A stretch of DNA of 22,920 bases, taken from assembly GCA_934183135.1 (NCBI GenBank), contig CAKPRX010000034.1, positions 1 to 22,920 on the forward strand, read 5' to 3'. Below are positions 6,950 through 14,790 of the stretch, one piece after another. The position numbers and the translations under genes are program-made. The stretch is from an uncultured Prevotella sp. Its GTDB lineage: Bacteria; Bacteroidota; Bacteroidia; Bacteroidales; Bacteroidaceae. The notes under the pieces were generated by a model that saw only the letters and a list, made by a program, of their open reading frames with translations, ran no database searches and was not told the origin of the DNA. Positions within the stretch are counted from its first letter, which is position 1; each line of letters begins with the position of its first letter.

Positions 6950-7570
6950 ATGGAGGAGACGGCAAAGGGCCCATTGAGGGGTACCCCACCTAAGATAGCT
7001 ATCGTAGAGGCTAACACGCTGGCGGCAATAGGACTGAAGTCGCTGCTACAGCGTGTTATGCCCATTATGGCTATTGACCTATTCGGCACGTTCGGCGAGT
7101 TTGAAGCCAGCTCGCCCGAGCGTTATTTCCACTTTTTTGTCTCCGTGCATATCCTTCTTACACACAGGGCTTTCTTCGCAGAGCGCGTGCGTAAGACCAT
7201 CGTGCTTACAGTGGCCACTGACGGCGGCGAGCTAATCCCGGGCTTTCACTCCATTAACGTGAATGTATCCGAGAAGCAGCTGGTCAAATCTATCCTTATG
7301 ATGGAACAGCATGCCCATGCCCATGGGCGCAACCTGCCCGCCATTCAGCGGCCCGCAGCTACCAGTTTGCTGAGCAACAGGGAGATAGAGGTGCTGGTAC
7401 TCATCGTAAAGGGCTATATCAATAAGGAGATAGCCGACAGGCTCAACATAGGGCTCACCACCGTTATCTCGCACCGCAAGAACATCATGGAGAAGTTAGA
7501 GGCCAAGAGCGTATCGGCGCTCACCATCTATGCGGTGACACACGGGTACGTAGATATCACCTCCATCTGA
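6950..7570 (+). CDS. LuxR-type regulator with degenerate receiver domain
   Basis: This 206-aa protein has a receiver-like first half (residues 14-115: KIAIVEANTLAAIGLKSLL...) and a LuxR/GerE helix-turn-helix at 141-203 (LSNREIEV, NKEIADRL, TTVISHRKN). The receiver lacks its usual phosphorylation residues. The acidic pair is E-A, the phospho-aspartate position falls in FVSVHIL with no Asp, and the conserved lysine of the last strand is absent. It therefore probably does not act by aspartyl phosphorylation. ATG at 6950, 1 bp after the nrdG stop, is preferred; a longer frame opening at 6842 overlaps nrdG and adds residues unlike the family. Its HTH is about 34 of 63 residues identical (counted by eye) to that of the hemerythrin regulator at 2945. 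It is probably cotranscribed with nrdDG and may regulate it. Confidence 0.85.
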   Translation: MEETAKGPLRGTPPKIAIVEANTLAAIGLKSLLQRVMPIMAIDLFGTFGEFEASSPERYFHFFVSVHILLTHRAFFAERVRKTIVLTVATDGGELIPGFHSINVNVSEKQLVKSILMMEQHAHAHGRNLPAIQRPAATSLLSNREIEVLVLIVKGYINKEIADRLNIGLTTVISHRKNIMEKLEAKSVSALTIYAVTHGYVDITSI

Positions 7571-7576
7571 CCCTTT

Positions 7577-8842
7577 CTACAGGAAGGGAGCCAGCAGATG
7601 GCCCACCCATCCCCTGAATTTCTGCCAGGGTGTACGCCACTGGTTCCATCTCTCTTGGTCTAAGAGAAAACAGTCTTTCTTGTTCTGCTCAAAATGGTTG
7701 TCCAGTTCCCTGGTGGTGTGCCGGTCTACGATTACGGCGTTCTCTTCATAGTCCCATCGCAGGCTGCGTGCGTTGAGGTTGGCACTGCCCACGGTACAGA
7801 ACCGACCATCGACCATGATAATCTTAGTGTGGTGAAAGCCAGGCGTGTACATCCATATCCGGCACCCCCTCTTCATCAGTTTGTGAGCGTTGTAGAAACC
7901 GCAGTCGGGGGTCAGGGGTATGTCACTATGGGTAGACAGCATTATCTCGACCTTCACCCCACGCCGGGCCGCCGCTGCCAGCGCCTTTTTGAGAGCACGG
8001 CTCAGTGTGAAGTAGGGATTTATAATCTTGATGCTGTCCTTGGCATCGTTGATAGCATCGAGGTAGAATGTACGGATAATGTCGCTGCTGATGCGGGGCT
8101 CCCGGTTGATGATGCCCACCATCTTGCGTCCACGGCTGACCGTGGTATCAGGCTTCAGCCCCTCAAGATAGCTCATGTCAGTATAGTCGCCGTGGTAGTA
8201 CTGGCTGCCGTGTATATTCTGCCTGGTAACCTTGTTCCACATACTGAGGAAGATACGCTGCAGCGTGTTTACCTCGCTGCCCTCCAGGCGACAATGCATA
8301 TCGTGCCAGGAGCCCACCTGCCGGGTACCCTTAATGTAGTAGTCGGCCACGTTCATACCACCGGTATAGGCGACGCGCCCGTCGATGACGACTATCTTAC
8401 GGTGGTCGCGCGAGAAGACATGGTTAATCCAGGGAAACACGATGGGGTCGAACTTGTAAATCTCCACACCATTGGCGCGTATCGAGTCCAGGTGCCGGGC
8501 CTTCAGCGGGCGGTTATTGGACGAGTTGCCAAACGCATCGAACAGCGCCCTGACCTCTACACCCTCCTTAGCCTTAGCCTCCAGCAGACGGAAGAGCTGG
8601 TTGGCTATAGAGTCGTTACGAAAGTTGAAGTACTCCAAGTGTATGGAGTGCCTGGCACACCGTATGGCCTGGAACATATCGTCAAACTTGGCTTGCCCGC
8701 TCATAAAGAGCGTCACCGAGTTGTCGTGCGAGAACTTGACACCCTTGGCCCTCAGCTGGCGTACTATAAGAGAGTCTGCCGTCTGCCCATTCGCCATTGT
8801 GCAGAGCGCCAGGGTAGCGAGTAAAACTATAATTCTTCTCAA
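7577..8842 (-). CDS. Secreted phospholipase D-like / cardiolipin synthase-like protein
   Basis: This 421-aa protein of the PLD superfamily has two HKD motifs, HVFSRDHRKIVVIDG in the first half and HHTKIIMVDG with SANLNARS in the second. Proteins of this kind transfer or hydrolyse phosphatidyl groups, as in cardiolipin synthesis. The first 18-20 residues (MRRIIVLLATLALC...) form a signal peptide. The two N-terminal membrane helices of classical cardiolipin synthase are absent, so the catalytic part would be in the periplasm. No ATG exists upstream in frame before a stop. A TTG at 8842 with AGGAAG just ahead is chosen as the start, since the next ATG would remove the signal peptide. It lies 25 bp after the isomerase gene and ends 6 bp from the convergent regulator. 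Exact substrate is unknown. Confidence 0.82.
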   Translation of the reverse strand: MRRIIVLLATLALCTMANGQTADSLIVRQLRAKGVKFSHDNSVTLFMSGQAKFDDMFQAIRCARHSIHLEYFNFRNDSIANQLFRLLEAKAKEGVEVRALFDAFGNSSNNRPLKARHLDSIRANGVEIYKFDPIVFPWINHVFSRDHRKIVVIDGRVAYTGGMNVADYYIKGTRQVGSWHDMHCRLEGSEVNTLQRIFLSMWNKVTRQNIHGSQYYHGDYTDMSYLEGLKPDTTVSRGRKMVGIINREPRISSDIIRTFYLDAINDAKDSIKIINPYFTLSRALKKALAAAARRGVKVEIMLSTHSDIPLTPDCGFYNAHKLMKRGCRIWMYTPGFHHTKIIMVDGRFCTVGSANLNARSLRWDYEENAVIVDRHTTRELDNHFEQNKKDCFLLDQERWNQWRTPWQKFRGWVGHLLAPFL

Positions 8843-8867
8843 AATTCTTCCTGTCTTCCAGCGTTTT

Positions 8868-9833
8868 TTATATCATGCAGCTGTAATGGTCTACTACGCC
8901 GAGTAAGTGGTTTTCCTTGTCGACCACCAGCACCGTGTGTATCTTGTGCTGGTGCATCACACGCTGTATCTCTGTAATCTTGGTAGTAGGCAGTACGCTC
9001 TTGGGGCGGCTCGTCATAATGTCTTTGACCTGCTTGTCAAAGAACTTCTCGCGCCATTTCTCCATTGCGCGGCGTATGTCGCCGTCCGTAATCAGACCTG
9101 CCACCTTGCCATCCACTAACGACACGCCTAAGCCCAGCTTGCCCTTGCTCACCAGGATGATGGCGTCGCCCAGGTGCATGTCCTGGTCTACGATGGGTAG
9201 GTCATTGCTCCGCATAACGTCCTCAGCAGTGGTCAGCAAGCGCTTACCCAGTTCGCCACCGGGGTGGAACTGTGCAAAATCGCGTGGCTCGAAGTGGCGT
9301 ACCTCCATGAGGGCCACCGCCAAGGCATCGCCCATGGCCAGGGCAGCCGTAGTACTGCTGGTGGGAGCCAGGTTGAGCGGACAGGCTTCCTTCTTGACCC
9401 ACACCTTGATATGCGCGTTGCTGTACTTGGCCAGCAGCGAGTGCTCGTTACCCGTCATGGCGATGATGGGCACATGCATGTGAAGTACCATGGGTATGAA
9501 GCGCAGCAGCTCGTCGGTCTGTCCTGAGTTGCTGAGTGCCAGCACTATATCGTCGGCCGTCATGACCCCCAGGTCGCCATGATATACGTCGAGCGGATTG
9601 ATAAAGAAAGCCGGGGTGCCCGTCGACGACAGCGTAGCGGCTATCTTGGCTCCCACGTTGCCACTCTTGCCCACGCCCGTAACGATTATCTTGCCCCTGC
9701 AGTGGTAAATCATGTCGACAGCCTTGTCAAAATTTTCGTCCAGCTGCGGGATTAGTTCCATCAAGGCTTGTGCCTCGTCCTTCAGGCACTGTGCGGCATA
9801 GCCCCGTACACCGGTTGTATTATCTGTTGTCAT
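8868..9833 (-). CDS. kdsD: D-arabinose 5-phosphate isomerase (SIS + two CBS domains)
   Basis: This enzyme converts ribulose 5-phosphate to arabinose 5-phosphate, the first step of Kdo synthesis for lipopolysaccharide. The 321-aa protein has a sugar-isomerase (SIS) domain at about residues 30-170, with GVGKSGNVG, SNSGQTDE and APTSSTT. HPGGELGKRL follows, then two CBS domains (about 205-260 and 270-321). This is the full KdsD/KpsF architecture, and I cannot separate the two names by sequence. Its ATG overlaps the kdsA stop by 4 bp (ATGA), so the two successive Kdo enzymes are translationally coupled. kdsB and kdsC are not in the window. Confidence 0.94.
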   Translation of the reverse strand: MTTDNTTGVRGYAAQCLKDEAQALMELIPQLDENFDKAVDMIYHCRGKIIVTGVGKSGNVGAKIAATLSSTGTPAFFINPLDVYHGDLGVMTADDIVLALSNSGQTDELLRFIPMVLHMHVPIIAMTGNEHSLLAKYSNAHIKVWVKKEACPLNLAPTSSTTAALAMGDALAVALMEVRHFEPRDFAQFHPGGELGKRLLTTAEDVMRSNDLPIVDQDMHLGDAIILVSKGKLGLGVSLVDGKVAGLITDGDIRRAMEKWREKFFDKQVKDIMTSRPKSVLPTTKITEIQRVMHQHKIHTVLVVDKENHLLGVVDHYSCMI

Positions 9834-10582
9834 AGTAGTTTTTTGATTAAGTCTTCCAAGTCGTCCAGACGGAGCATATTGGGGCCGTCGCTCAGTCCAT
9901 GGTCAGGGTCCGGGTGTACCTCAAAGAAATATCCATTGGCTCCGAAAGCCTTGGCGGCCAAAGCCATAGCTGGCACGAACCGCCTGTCGCCACCGGTGGT
10001 ACCATTGCCAGCCCCCGGGCGCTGTACGCTGTGGGTACAGTCCATGATGACATGCTCGGTTATTTCGCGCATGTCGGGAATGTTCCTGAAGTCGACTACC
10101 AGGTTGTTATAGCCGAAGGTGTTGCCACGTTCGGTGAGCCAAACCTCGCTCGCCCCCGCATCCAGAGCCTTCTCTACGGGATAGCGCATGTCGCGTCCAC
10201 TCAGAAACTGGGCCTTCTTAATATTTATGGTGCGCCCCGTCTTGGCGGCAGCTACTAACAGGTCGGTCTGACGGCACAGGAAAGCCGGAATCTGTATCAC
10301 GTCGGCCACCTCGCCTACGGGGGCAGCTTGCCAACTTTCGTGTATGTCGGTCAGGATACGCAGTCCGTATTTTTCCTTTACCTCGCCGAGCATGGCCAGT
10401 CCTCTTTCCAGTCCAGGGCCTCTGAATGAGTGGATAGAGGTACGGTTGGCCTTGTCGAACGAAGCCTTGAAAATGATGTCGGTACCCAGCTGAGCATTGA
10501 TTTCCACGATGCGGCCGGCCACGGTGGCCAGCAGTTCGGCGCTCTCTATGACACAGGGCCCCGCTATGATGATAGGTTGCAT
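9830..10582 (-). CDS. kdsA: 3-deoxy-8-phosphooctulonate (Kdo-8-P) synthase
   Basis: KdsA condenses arabinose 5-phosphate with phosphoenolpyruvate to give Kdo 8-phosphate in the cytoplasm. The 250-aa barrel carries the family signatures AGPCVIES, FKASFDKANRTSIHS, RGPGLE, QIPAFLCRQTDL and EVHPDPDHGLSDGPN. Cys10 in AGPCVIES is the position that is Asn in the metal-independent enterobacterial enzyme. Together with the His of DCTHS, the Glu of FFEVH and the Asp of SDGP, it predicts the metal-dependent class. The protein is slightly short at the C-terminus compared with E. coli. It follows the MscS-type channel gene by 70 bp, which contain a hairpin, and overlaps the isomerase gene. Confidence 0.95.
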   Translation of the reverse strand: MQPIIIAGPCVIESAELLATVAGRIVEINAQLGTDIIFKASFDKANRTSIHSFRGPGLERGLAMLGEVKEKYGLRILTDIHESWQAAPVGEVADVIQIPAFLCRQTDLLVAAAKTGRTINIKKAQFLSGRDMRYPVEKALDAGASEVWLTERGNTFGYNNLVVDFRNIPDMREITEHVIMDCTHSVQRPGAGNGTTGGDRRFVPAMALAAKAFGANGYFFEVHPDPDHGLSDGPNMLRLDDLEDLIKKLL

Positions 10583-10612
10583 AGTTCAGTCTGTTAATTT
10601 ATATCTTGTTAT

Positions 10613-10645
10613 GGATAGCCGGCCATGGGTTGTGGCCTGCCATCC
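10613..10645. repeat. Hairpin between the channel gene and kdsA
   Basis: GGATAGCCGGCCA (10613-10625) and TGGCCTGCCATCC (10633-10645) are complementary at 11 of 13 positions around a 7-nt loop. No T-run follows in the direction of transcription (minus), so a processing site or partial attenuator fits better than a full terminator. Confidence 0.45.
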
Positions 10646-10652
10646 TGTTATA

Positions 10653-13058
10653 TCATTCAGGTTGCTCCCCGTCGTGTATGATATGTATATCGCGCTGCGG
10701 GAACGGTATCTCGATGTTGTGCTCGTTGAGGGCGGTATAGACAGCCTCCATTATCTCGCCCTTGGCATAGAAGTGGGTAAGTACAGGCACCCAGACCACT
10801 ATCTTAAAGTCGATACTGTTGTCGCCAAAATTGGTGAATACCACTTTGACAGGGCGCTTGGTATCGCGGCATTTGAGGTGGTTCACCGTGTCGCTGATAA
10901 TCTGCTTAACCTCCTTGGCGTTAGAGCCATAAGCCACCCCGACGGGTATCATGGCCAACTCGTAGCCATGGTTACGGGTCAGGTTCTTGTAGTTCTTGGT
11001 AAAAAGCTGCGAGTTCTGGAACGCTATGACACTTCCGTCGACGGTGTCCATCAGTGTCGAGGTGTACGAGATGGAGCTTACCGTTCCACGTACTCCGTCG
11101 CACTCTATCAGGTCGCCCACCTTGATACGGCCCATCATCAGCGATATACCATAGTATATATTCTCGATAATGTCCTTCATGGCGAAACCGATACCGGTAG
11201 ACAGGCCGCCCGAGATGACTACCAGCCAGGTGTTGTTCACTCTGAAAATGTTGAGTACCAGCATGAGCCATACACCCCATACCAGCACCTGTATCACGTT
11301 CTTGGCCATCACGTTCTTACTGGCGGCCGTAGACTTGTCGGCCTTCTCGAAGTGCAGTCTCAGGAACTCCTTGACAGCCCTGTTGATATAGCTGAATACG
11401 ATATATAGGATGGCAGCCATGAAGATGGCTATGATGCTTATCCTGATGTTACTCGAGTCGATAAAGTTGCTGGTATATATACGCATCGTGGTGTCGCTCA
11501 GATTGAAGATATTGGCGGCCCAGTAGATGGAGAACACCACCGACACCACCCCTAATATGGGCAGCAGTACAGTGTATATCAGCTCGTAGAGCCAGGTCTT
11601 CGTGATGGGTTTCTTGTCCAGCTCGTTGCGTACGGCGTAAGCCTTTACGATGCCCTTGAGACAGGTTATGGTAAGGATACACGTGAGCTGCATAATCCAC
11701 CATATCAACAGCTCCACGCTGAGCAGCGTATAGCCCACCCATGAGCAGATGGTCGAAGCCACGAACACCAATAACGACAGGTAGGTGTAGTACACATCGG
11801 TCTTGGGGATGTTACTGTTATGGCGCGTAATGACATTCCACTGCCACAGGGTACACACGAGCAGTACCGGGGGGAATATCAGATTGGTAAACACATTGGG
11901 GATGAGTACTATGCGGAAGCTGATGATGATAAAGTCTATGAATATCAGCGGCGAGTAGATACGGAAGCCACTCTTGATCTGTGCGGCACCCAGGCGTACG
12001 AGCAGCGAGATGAGAATGACCCCTAACAGCCACGCATACTCTACCAGCAGGTCGCAGGCCATGGTCAGGAAGTTCTGGTCGGCCGCTATCCGGATGGCAG
12101 CGAGCACTATGGCGAATGTTATGACCGTGGCAGTGAGCGTTATGCAGGTCCGCTTGCCCATAAACGTGTCGCGCACGGAGTCCAGGTTGTCCGTCCTAAA
12201 CAGCTGGGCTATAAACCGCGTGGCCCGCCTGGACTTGAACATCCACGTTATCGCAAAGCGAAACAGCAAGACATTGAGCGAGATGGACACCACGCCTCCG
12301 AACAGGATAATGATGAGCAGTCCGAACATAAGGCGGCTGTCCCACTGCGACTTGCTTCTCGTCTGCGGCTTATACTTTTCGGATAGCGTCGTAGTGGTTT
12401 CACTCACATTGGTGCCGATATGCTTTAAAATGGTAAAATAGTTGTCGCCTACATTGCTGAATATGCTGGCCTGTATGTCGGCATAGCGCTTCAGGGCATA
12501 GTCGTTCAGGCTGCGCAGCTGCTTCTCGGTACTCTGGTAGTACTTGATGTACATGCTCATCTGCTCATTGTTGCTCTTGAGCGTGCGGAGTATGTTGACA
12601 GACAGGGTAAGACACACGTTGCGGTCTATGGCTGCGCGCTCGCTCAGAGTACGGTCGCTCATCTGGCTGAGCACATTAACAAGCGAGTCAAAGCGGGCTA
12701 TCTCGCTGGTAGAGCGGGCCAGATAACTCTCGAAGGGGACGATAGACTTCTTGAACTCGTGGTACATCTCCGTGGCTTCGTGACAGGCGTAGGTAAGGTC
12801 GAAGATGTAGCCGTTCTTCTGCGAGTAGAGCATCAGCGAGTTCTGGCTGCACTGGTTAACGATGGCATACATGTTGGTCGTCATACGATCCTGTTGCTCC
12901 TTCATGTACCCGGTCTGTCGCTCCAGCTCTATGCGGTAGCCCGTGAGCTCCTCGCGCAGGATGGAGAGGGTGTGCGACAGGTCTTTCTCCTTCAGTACGG
13001 CCATAGATGGCATGGCCATCATCAGCATCATCAGTATGGTGAATAGCTTTGTCCTCAT
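10653..13058 (-). CDS. Large MscS-family mechanosensitive channel
   Basis: This protein of about 801 aa starts with a signal peptide (MRTKLFTILMMLMMAMPSMA). A periplasmic, coiled-coil-prone region of roughly 220 residues follows. About ten membrane helices come next, and then the MscS core. The core contains the pore-lining helix and beta domain (GGLSTGIGFAMKDIIENIYY, GRIKVGDLIE, GVRGTVSSI, QLFTKNYKN), and a C-terminal cytosolic domain ends in PFPQRDIHII. This is the layout of MscK/YnaI-like large channels that release solutes on hypo-osmotic shock. The start at 13058 is chosen over the in-frame ATG at 13091 because it begins the signal peptide and leaves room for the promoter near 13079-13086. 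It heads the envelope gene group followed by kdsA. Confidence 0.88.
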   Translation of the reverse strand: MRTKLFTILMMLMMAMPSMAVLKEKDLSHTLSILREELTGYRIELERQTGYMKEQQDRMTTNMYAIVNQCSQNSLMLYSQKNGYIFDLTYACHEATEMYHEFKKSIVPFESYLARSTSEIARFDSLVNVLSQMSDRTLSERAAIDRNVCLTLSVNILRTLKSNNEQMSMYIKYYQSTEKQLRSLNDYALKRYADIQASIFSNVGDNYFTILKHIGTNVSETTTTLSEKYKPQTRSKSQWDSRLMFGLLIIILFGGVVSISLNVLLFRFAITWMFKSRRATRFIAQLFRTDNLDSVRDTFMGKRTCITLTATVITFAIVLAAIRIAADQNFLTMACDLLVEYAWLLGVILISLLVRLGAAQIKSGFRIYSPLIFIDFIIISFRIVLIPNVFTNLIFPPVLLVCTLWQWNVITRHNSNIPKTDVYYTYLSLLVFVASTICSWVGYTLLSVELLIWWIMQLTCILTITCLKGIVKAYAVRNELDKKPITKTWLYELIYTVLLPILGVVSVVFSIYWAANIFNLSDTTMRIYTSNFIDSSNIRISIIAIFMAAILYIVFSYINRAVKEFLRLHFEKADKSTAASKNVMAKNVIQVLVWGVWLMLVLNIFRVNNTWLVVISGGLSTGIGFAMKDIIENIYYGISLMMGRIKVGDLIECDGVRGTVSSISYTSTLMDTVDGSVIAFQNSQLFTKNYKNLTRNHGYELAMIPVGVAYGSNAKEVKQIISDTVNHLKCRDTKRPVKVVFTNFGDNSIDFKIVVWVPVLTHFYAKGEIMEAVYTALNEHNIEIPFPQRDIHIIHDGEQPE

Positions 13059-13078
13059 TTCATTCTTATATATTAATG

Positions 13079-13129
13079 CAAATTTACTCAAAAGAATTCA
13101 AAACACTACGAAGAAAATTAGTAATTTTG
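13079..13129. promoter_or_regulatory. Divergent promoter pair between channel and kinase genes
   Basis: On the minus strand TAAATTTG (13086-13079) and on the plus strand TAATTTTG (13122-13129) both match TAnnTTTG. They would serve the genes starting at 13058 and 13159. No good -33 element is visible at the usual 19-21 bp for either, so both may be weak or regulated. Confidence 0.45.
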
Positions 13130-13158
13130 TATGTGTAAACCAAAAAAAGCGAATAGCA

Positions 13159-14028
13159 ATGATTATAATAGCCGATTGTGGCGGTACCAAGGGCGACTGG
13201 GCCATTGCCGACGGCGGTGTGTGCCTGCGCCGCGTCAGGACGGGCGGCATCAATCCCTTTCATCAGCAGCCAGCCGACATACGTCACCAGCTGGAAGTGC
13301 TCGGGGCGTCGTGTCGCGACCTGTTCTCGTCGGCCGATGTCCTGGAAGTCTATTTTTACGGGGCCGGGTGCAACGCTGTGGGAAGCGGTGTCATGGAGCG
13401 CCTGCTCTCAGAGACTCTGTCTGGCTACGGAGCCACCCTGCGCCTGCACGTGGCCTCCGACTTGCTCGGGGCGGCCCGTGCCCTGTGTGGCAATACCGAG
13501 GGCATAGCCTGCATACTGGGCACGGGCTCCAACTCGTGTCTCTATGACGGCACGCGCATCACTGACAACACGCCTCCTCTGGGCTATATCTTAGGCGACG
13601 AGGGCAGCGGGGCCGACCTGGGCAAGCATTTCCTGCACGGAGTACTCAAGGGGCTCTTCCCCACACAGCTGCGCGATGCCTTTTACGAAGCCTATCACAC
13701 CTCTTATGCCCAGCTCATCCAGCAGATATACCAGCAGCCGCAGGCCAACCGCTACCTGGCCACCATCGCTCCCTTTATACATCGCCACATCGGTCAGCAG
13801 TGCATGGCCGACATGGTTGTCACCGAGTTTCGCCGTTTTTTTGCCGACAACATCCGTCGCTATCAGCGCCCCGACCTGCCCATTGGCTTTGTCGGCGGCA
13901 TAGCCCATGCCTTTGACCCCCAGCTGCGCCAGGCGGCCCGGTTAGAGGGCTTCCAGGTGGGAACGATATTGTCGGCACCCATGCCGGGGCTGTTGGCAGG
14001 ACTGAATATACAGGAGCCGTCAGCATGA
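13159..14028 (+). CDS. BadF/BadG/BcrA/BcrD-type sugar kinase, N-acetylglucosamine kinase-like
   Basis: This 289-aa ATP-dependent kinase belongs to the actin-like ATPase superfamily. The phosphate-1 loop is ADCGGTKGDW (residues 5-14). The middle holds FYGAGCNA, the second phosphate loop is LGTGSNS, GYILGDEGSGADLGK follows, and the adenosine segment is GFVGGIAHAF. Related enzymes phosphorylate N-acetylglucosamine from cell-wall recycling or glycans; the substrate here is not proven. ATG at 13159 is chosen because it begins right at the first glycine-rich strand, 30 bp after the -7 element. The stop overlaps the next gene by 4 bp (ATGA). Confidence 0.85.
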   Translation: MIIIADCGGTKGDWAIADGGVCLRRVRTGGINPFHQQPADIRHQLEVLGASCRDLFSSADVLEVYFYGAGCNAVGSGVMERLLSETLSGYGATLRLHVASDLLGAARALCGNTEGIACILGTGSNSCLYDGTRITDNTPPLGYILGDEGSGADLGKHFLHGVLKGLFPTQLRDAFYEAYHTSYAQLIQQIYQQPQANRYLATIAPFIHRHIGQQCMADMVVTEFRRFFADNIRRYQRPDLPIGFVGGIAHAFDPQLRQAARLEGFQVGTILSAPMPGLLAGLNIQEPSA

Positions 14029-14627
14029 TGATGACCGACAAGCAGGCTTTGCCTACCTCCGAGAGCCCTGTCAACTGGGGCGGCAGGGTCACCGAGACCG
14101 TGCAGCCATGGTATGCCGTCAGACTGTTTACACCGAGGCTCCGCGAAGTGGCCGACTGGTTTGCCCAGGCCGGCATGGCGTACTTTGTACCGATGGAGTA
14201 TCGCGAGGTGGAGCGTGCCGACGGGAGAGTGGGGCGCATGCTGTCGCCCGTGGTACGCAATCTTGTCTTCATAGCCAAGGACAGGCCCGAGCCCGAGGTC
14301 AAGGCACTCATTGCCACGGCACCCTTCAAACTCAGTGTGCTGCGCAAGGGGCCCGAAGACGCGGCCTACTACGAGATACCCCATGCCCAGATGTGGGAGT
14401 TCCAGACTATGTGCAACCCGGCTATCGAGATGAAGCGCTATGTAACTGCCGGCGAGGCGAGGGTCAAGTCGGGTCAGCCCGTAACGGTTACCCACGGTCC
14501 GCTGAGGGGGCTTACGGGTAGGCTGGTGCGTGCCAGCAAGAAGTACTATCTGCTTAAAGAGGTGCCGGGTATGGCGGTGATGATTAAGGTTAGCCGCTGG
14601 TGCTGTCGCCCCCTGCAGCAACCTTAG
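14025..14627 (+). CDS. NusG/UpxY-family transcription antiterminator
   Basis: This 200-aa protein has an N-terminal NusG (NGN) domain from about residue 28 (WYAVRLFTPRLREVADWFAQ..., YFVPMEYREVER, LSPVVRNLVFIA). A KOW-like domain begins near residue 148 (SGQPVTVTHGPLRGLTGRLV). This matches specialised NusG paralogues of the UpxY type. In Bacteroidales these usually sit at the head of capsular or exopolysaccharide operons and let RNA polymerase read through leader terminators. Here no glycan operon follows: the next genes are convergent. It is instead coupled by a 4-bp overlap to the sugar kinase. Three consecutive ATG codons (14025, 14028, 14031) are possible starts. A general housekeeping NusG would sit near secE and ribosomal genes, so this is a paralogue. 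Confidence 0.82.
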   Translation: MMMTDKQALPTSESPVNWGGRVTETVQPWYAVRLFTPRLREVADWFAQAGMAYFVPMEYREVERADGRVGRMLSPVVRNLVFIAKDRPEPEVKALIATAPFKLSVLRKGPEDAAYYEIPHAQMWEFQTMCNPAIEMKRYVTAGEARVKSGQPVTVTHGPLRGLTGRLVRASKKYYLLKEVPGMAVMIKVSRWCCRPLQQP

Positions 14628-14628
14628 C

Positions 14629-14672
14629 GGGGAGAGGGCTGCCGTCCACCTGATTAATATCCCCCTGTTTTT
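14629..14672 (+). terminator. Possible weak terminator after the antiterminator gene
   Basis: GGGGA (14629-14633) can pair with TCCCC (14660-14664) across a long loop, followed by TTTTT (14668-14672). The stem is short, so the call is tentative. Confidence 0.3.
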
Positions 14673-14693
14673 CCCTTATGCTCTATTAAAACT

Positions 14694-14733
14694 TTATCCG
14701 GCCGCTCCCTGTTATAGAGAGACGACCGGATAA
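14694..14733 (-). terminator. Terminator downstream of prfC
   Basis: TTATCCGG (14694-14701) and CCGGATAA (14726-14733) form an 8-bp perfect stem with a 24-nt loop. On the minus strand it is followed by AGTTTTAATAG, giving a short T-run for transcripts coming from prfC. Confidence 0.6.
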
Positions 14734-14790
14734 GACGTTATGACGGTTGGGGCTTGCCACTGGCTGCCCCTCGGTAGTAGCTGGCGTGTC

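Noticed and set aside
7694..8824. Long plus-strand open frame opposite the PLD-like gene
   Set aside because: The opposite strand encodes two intact HKD motifs and a signal peptide; this frame is a mirror of that coding bias.
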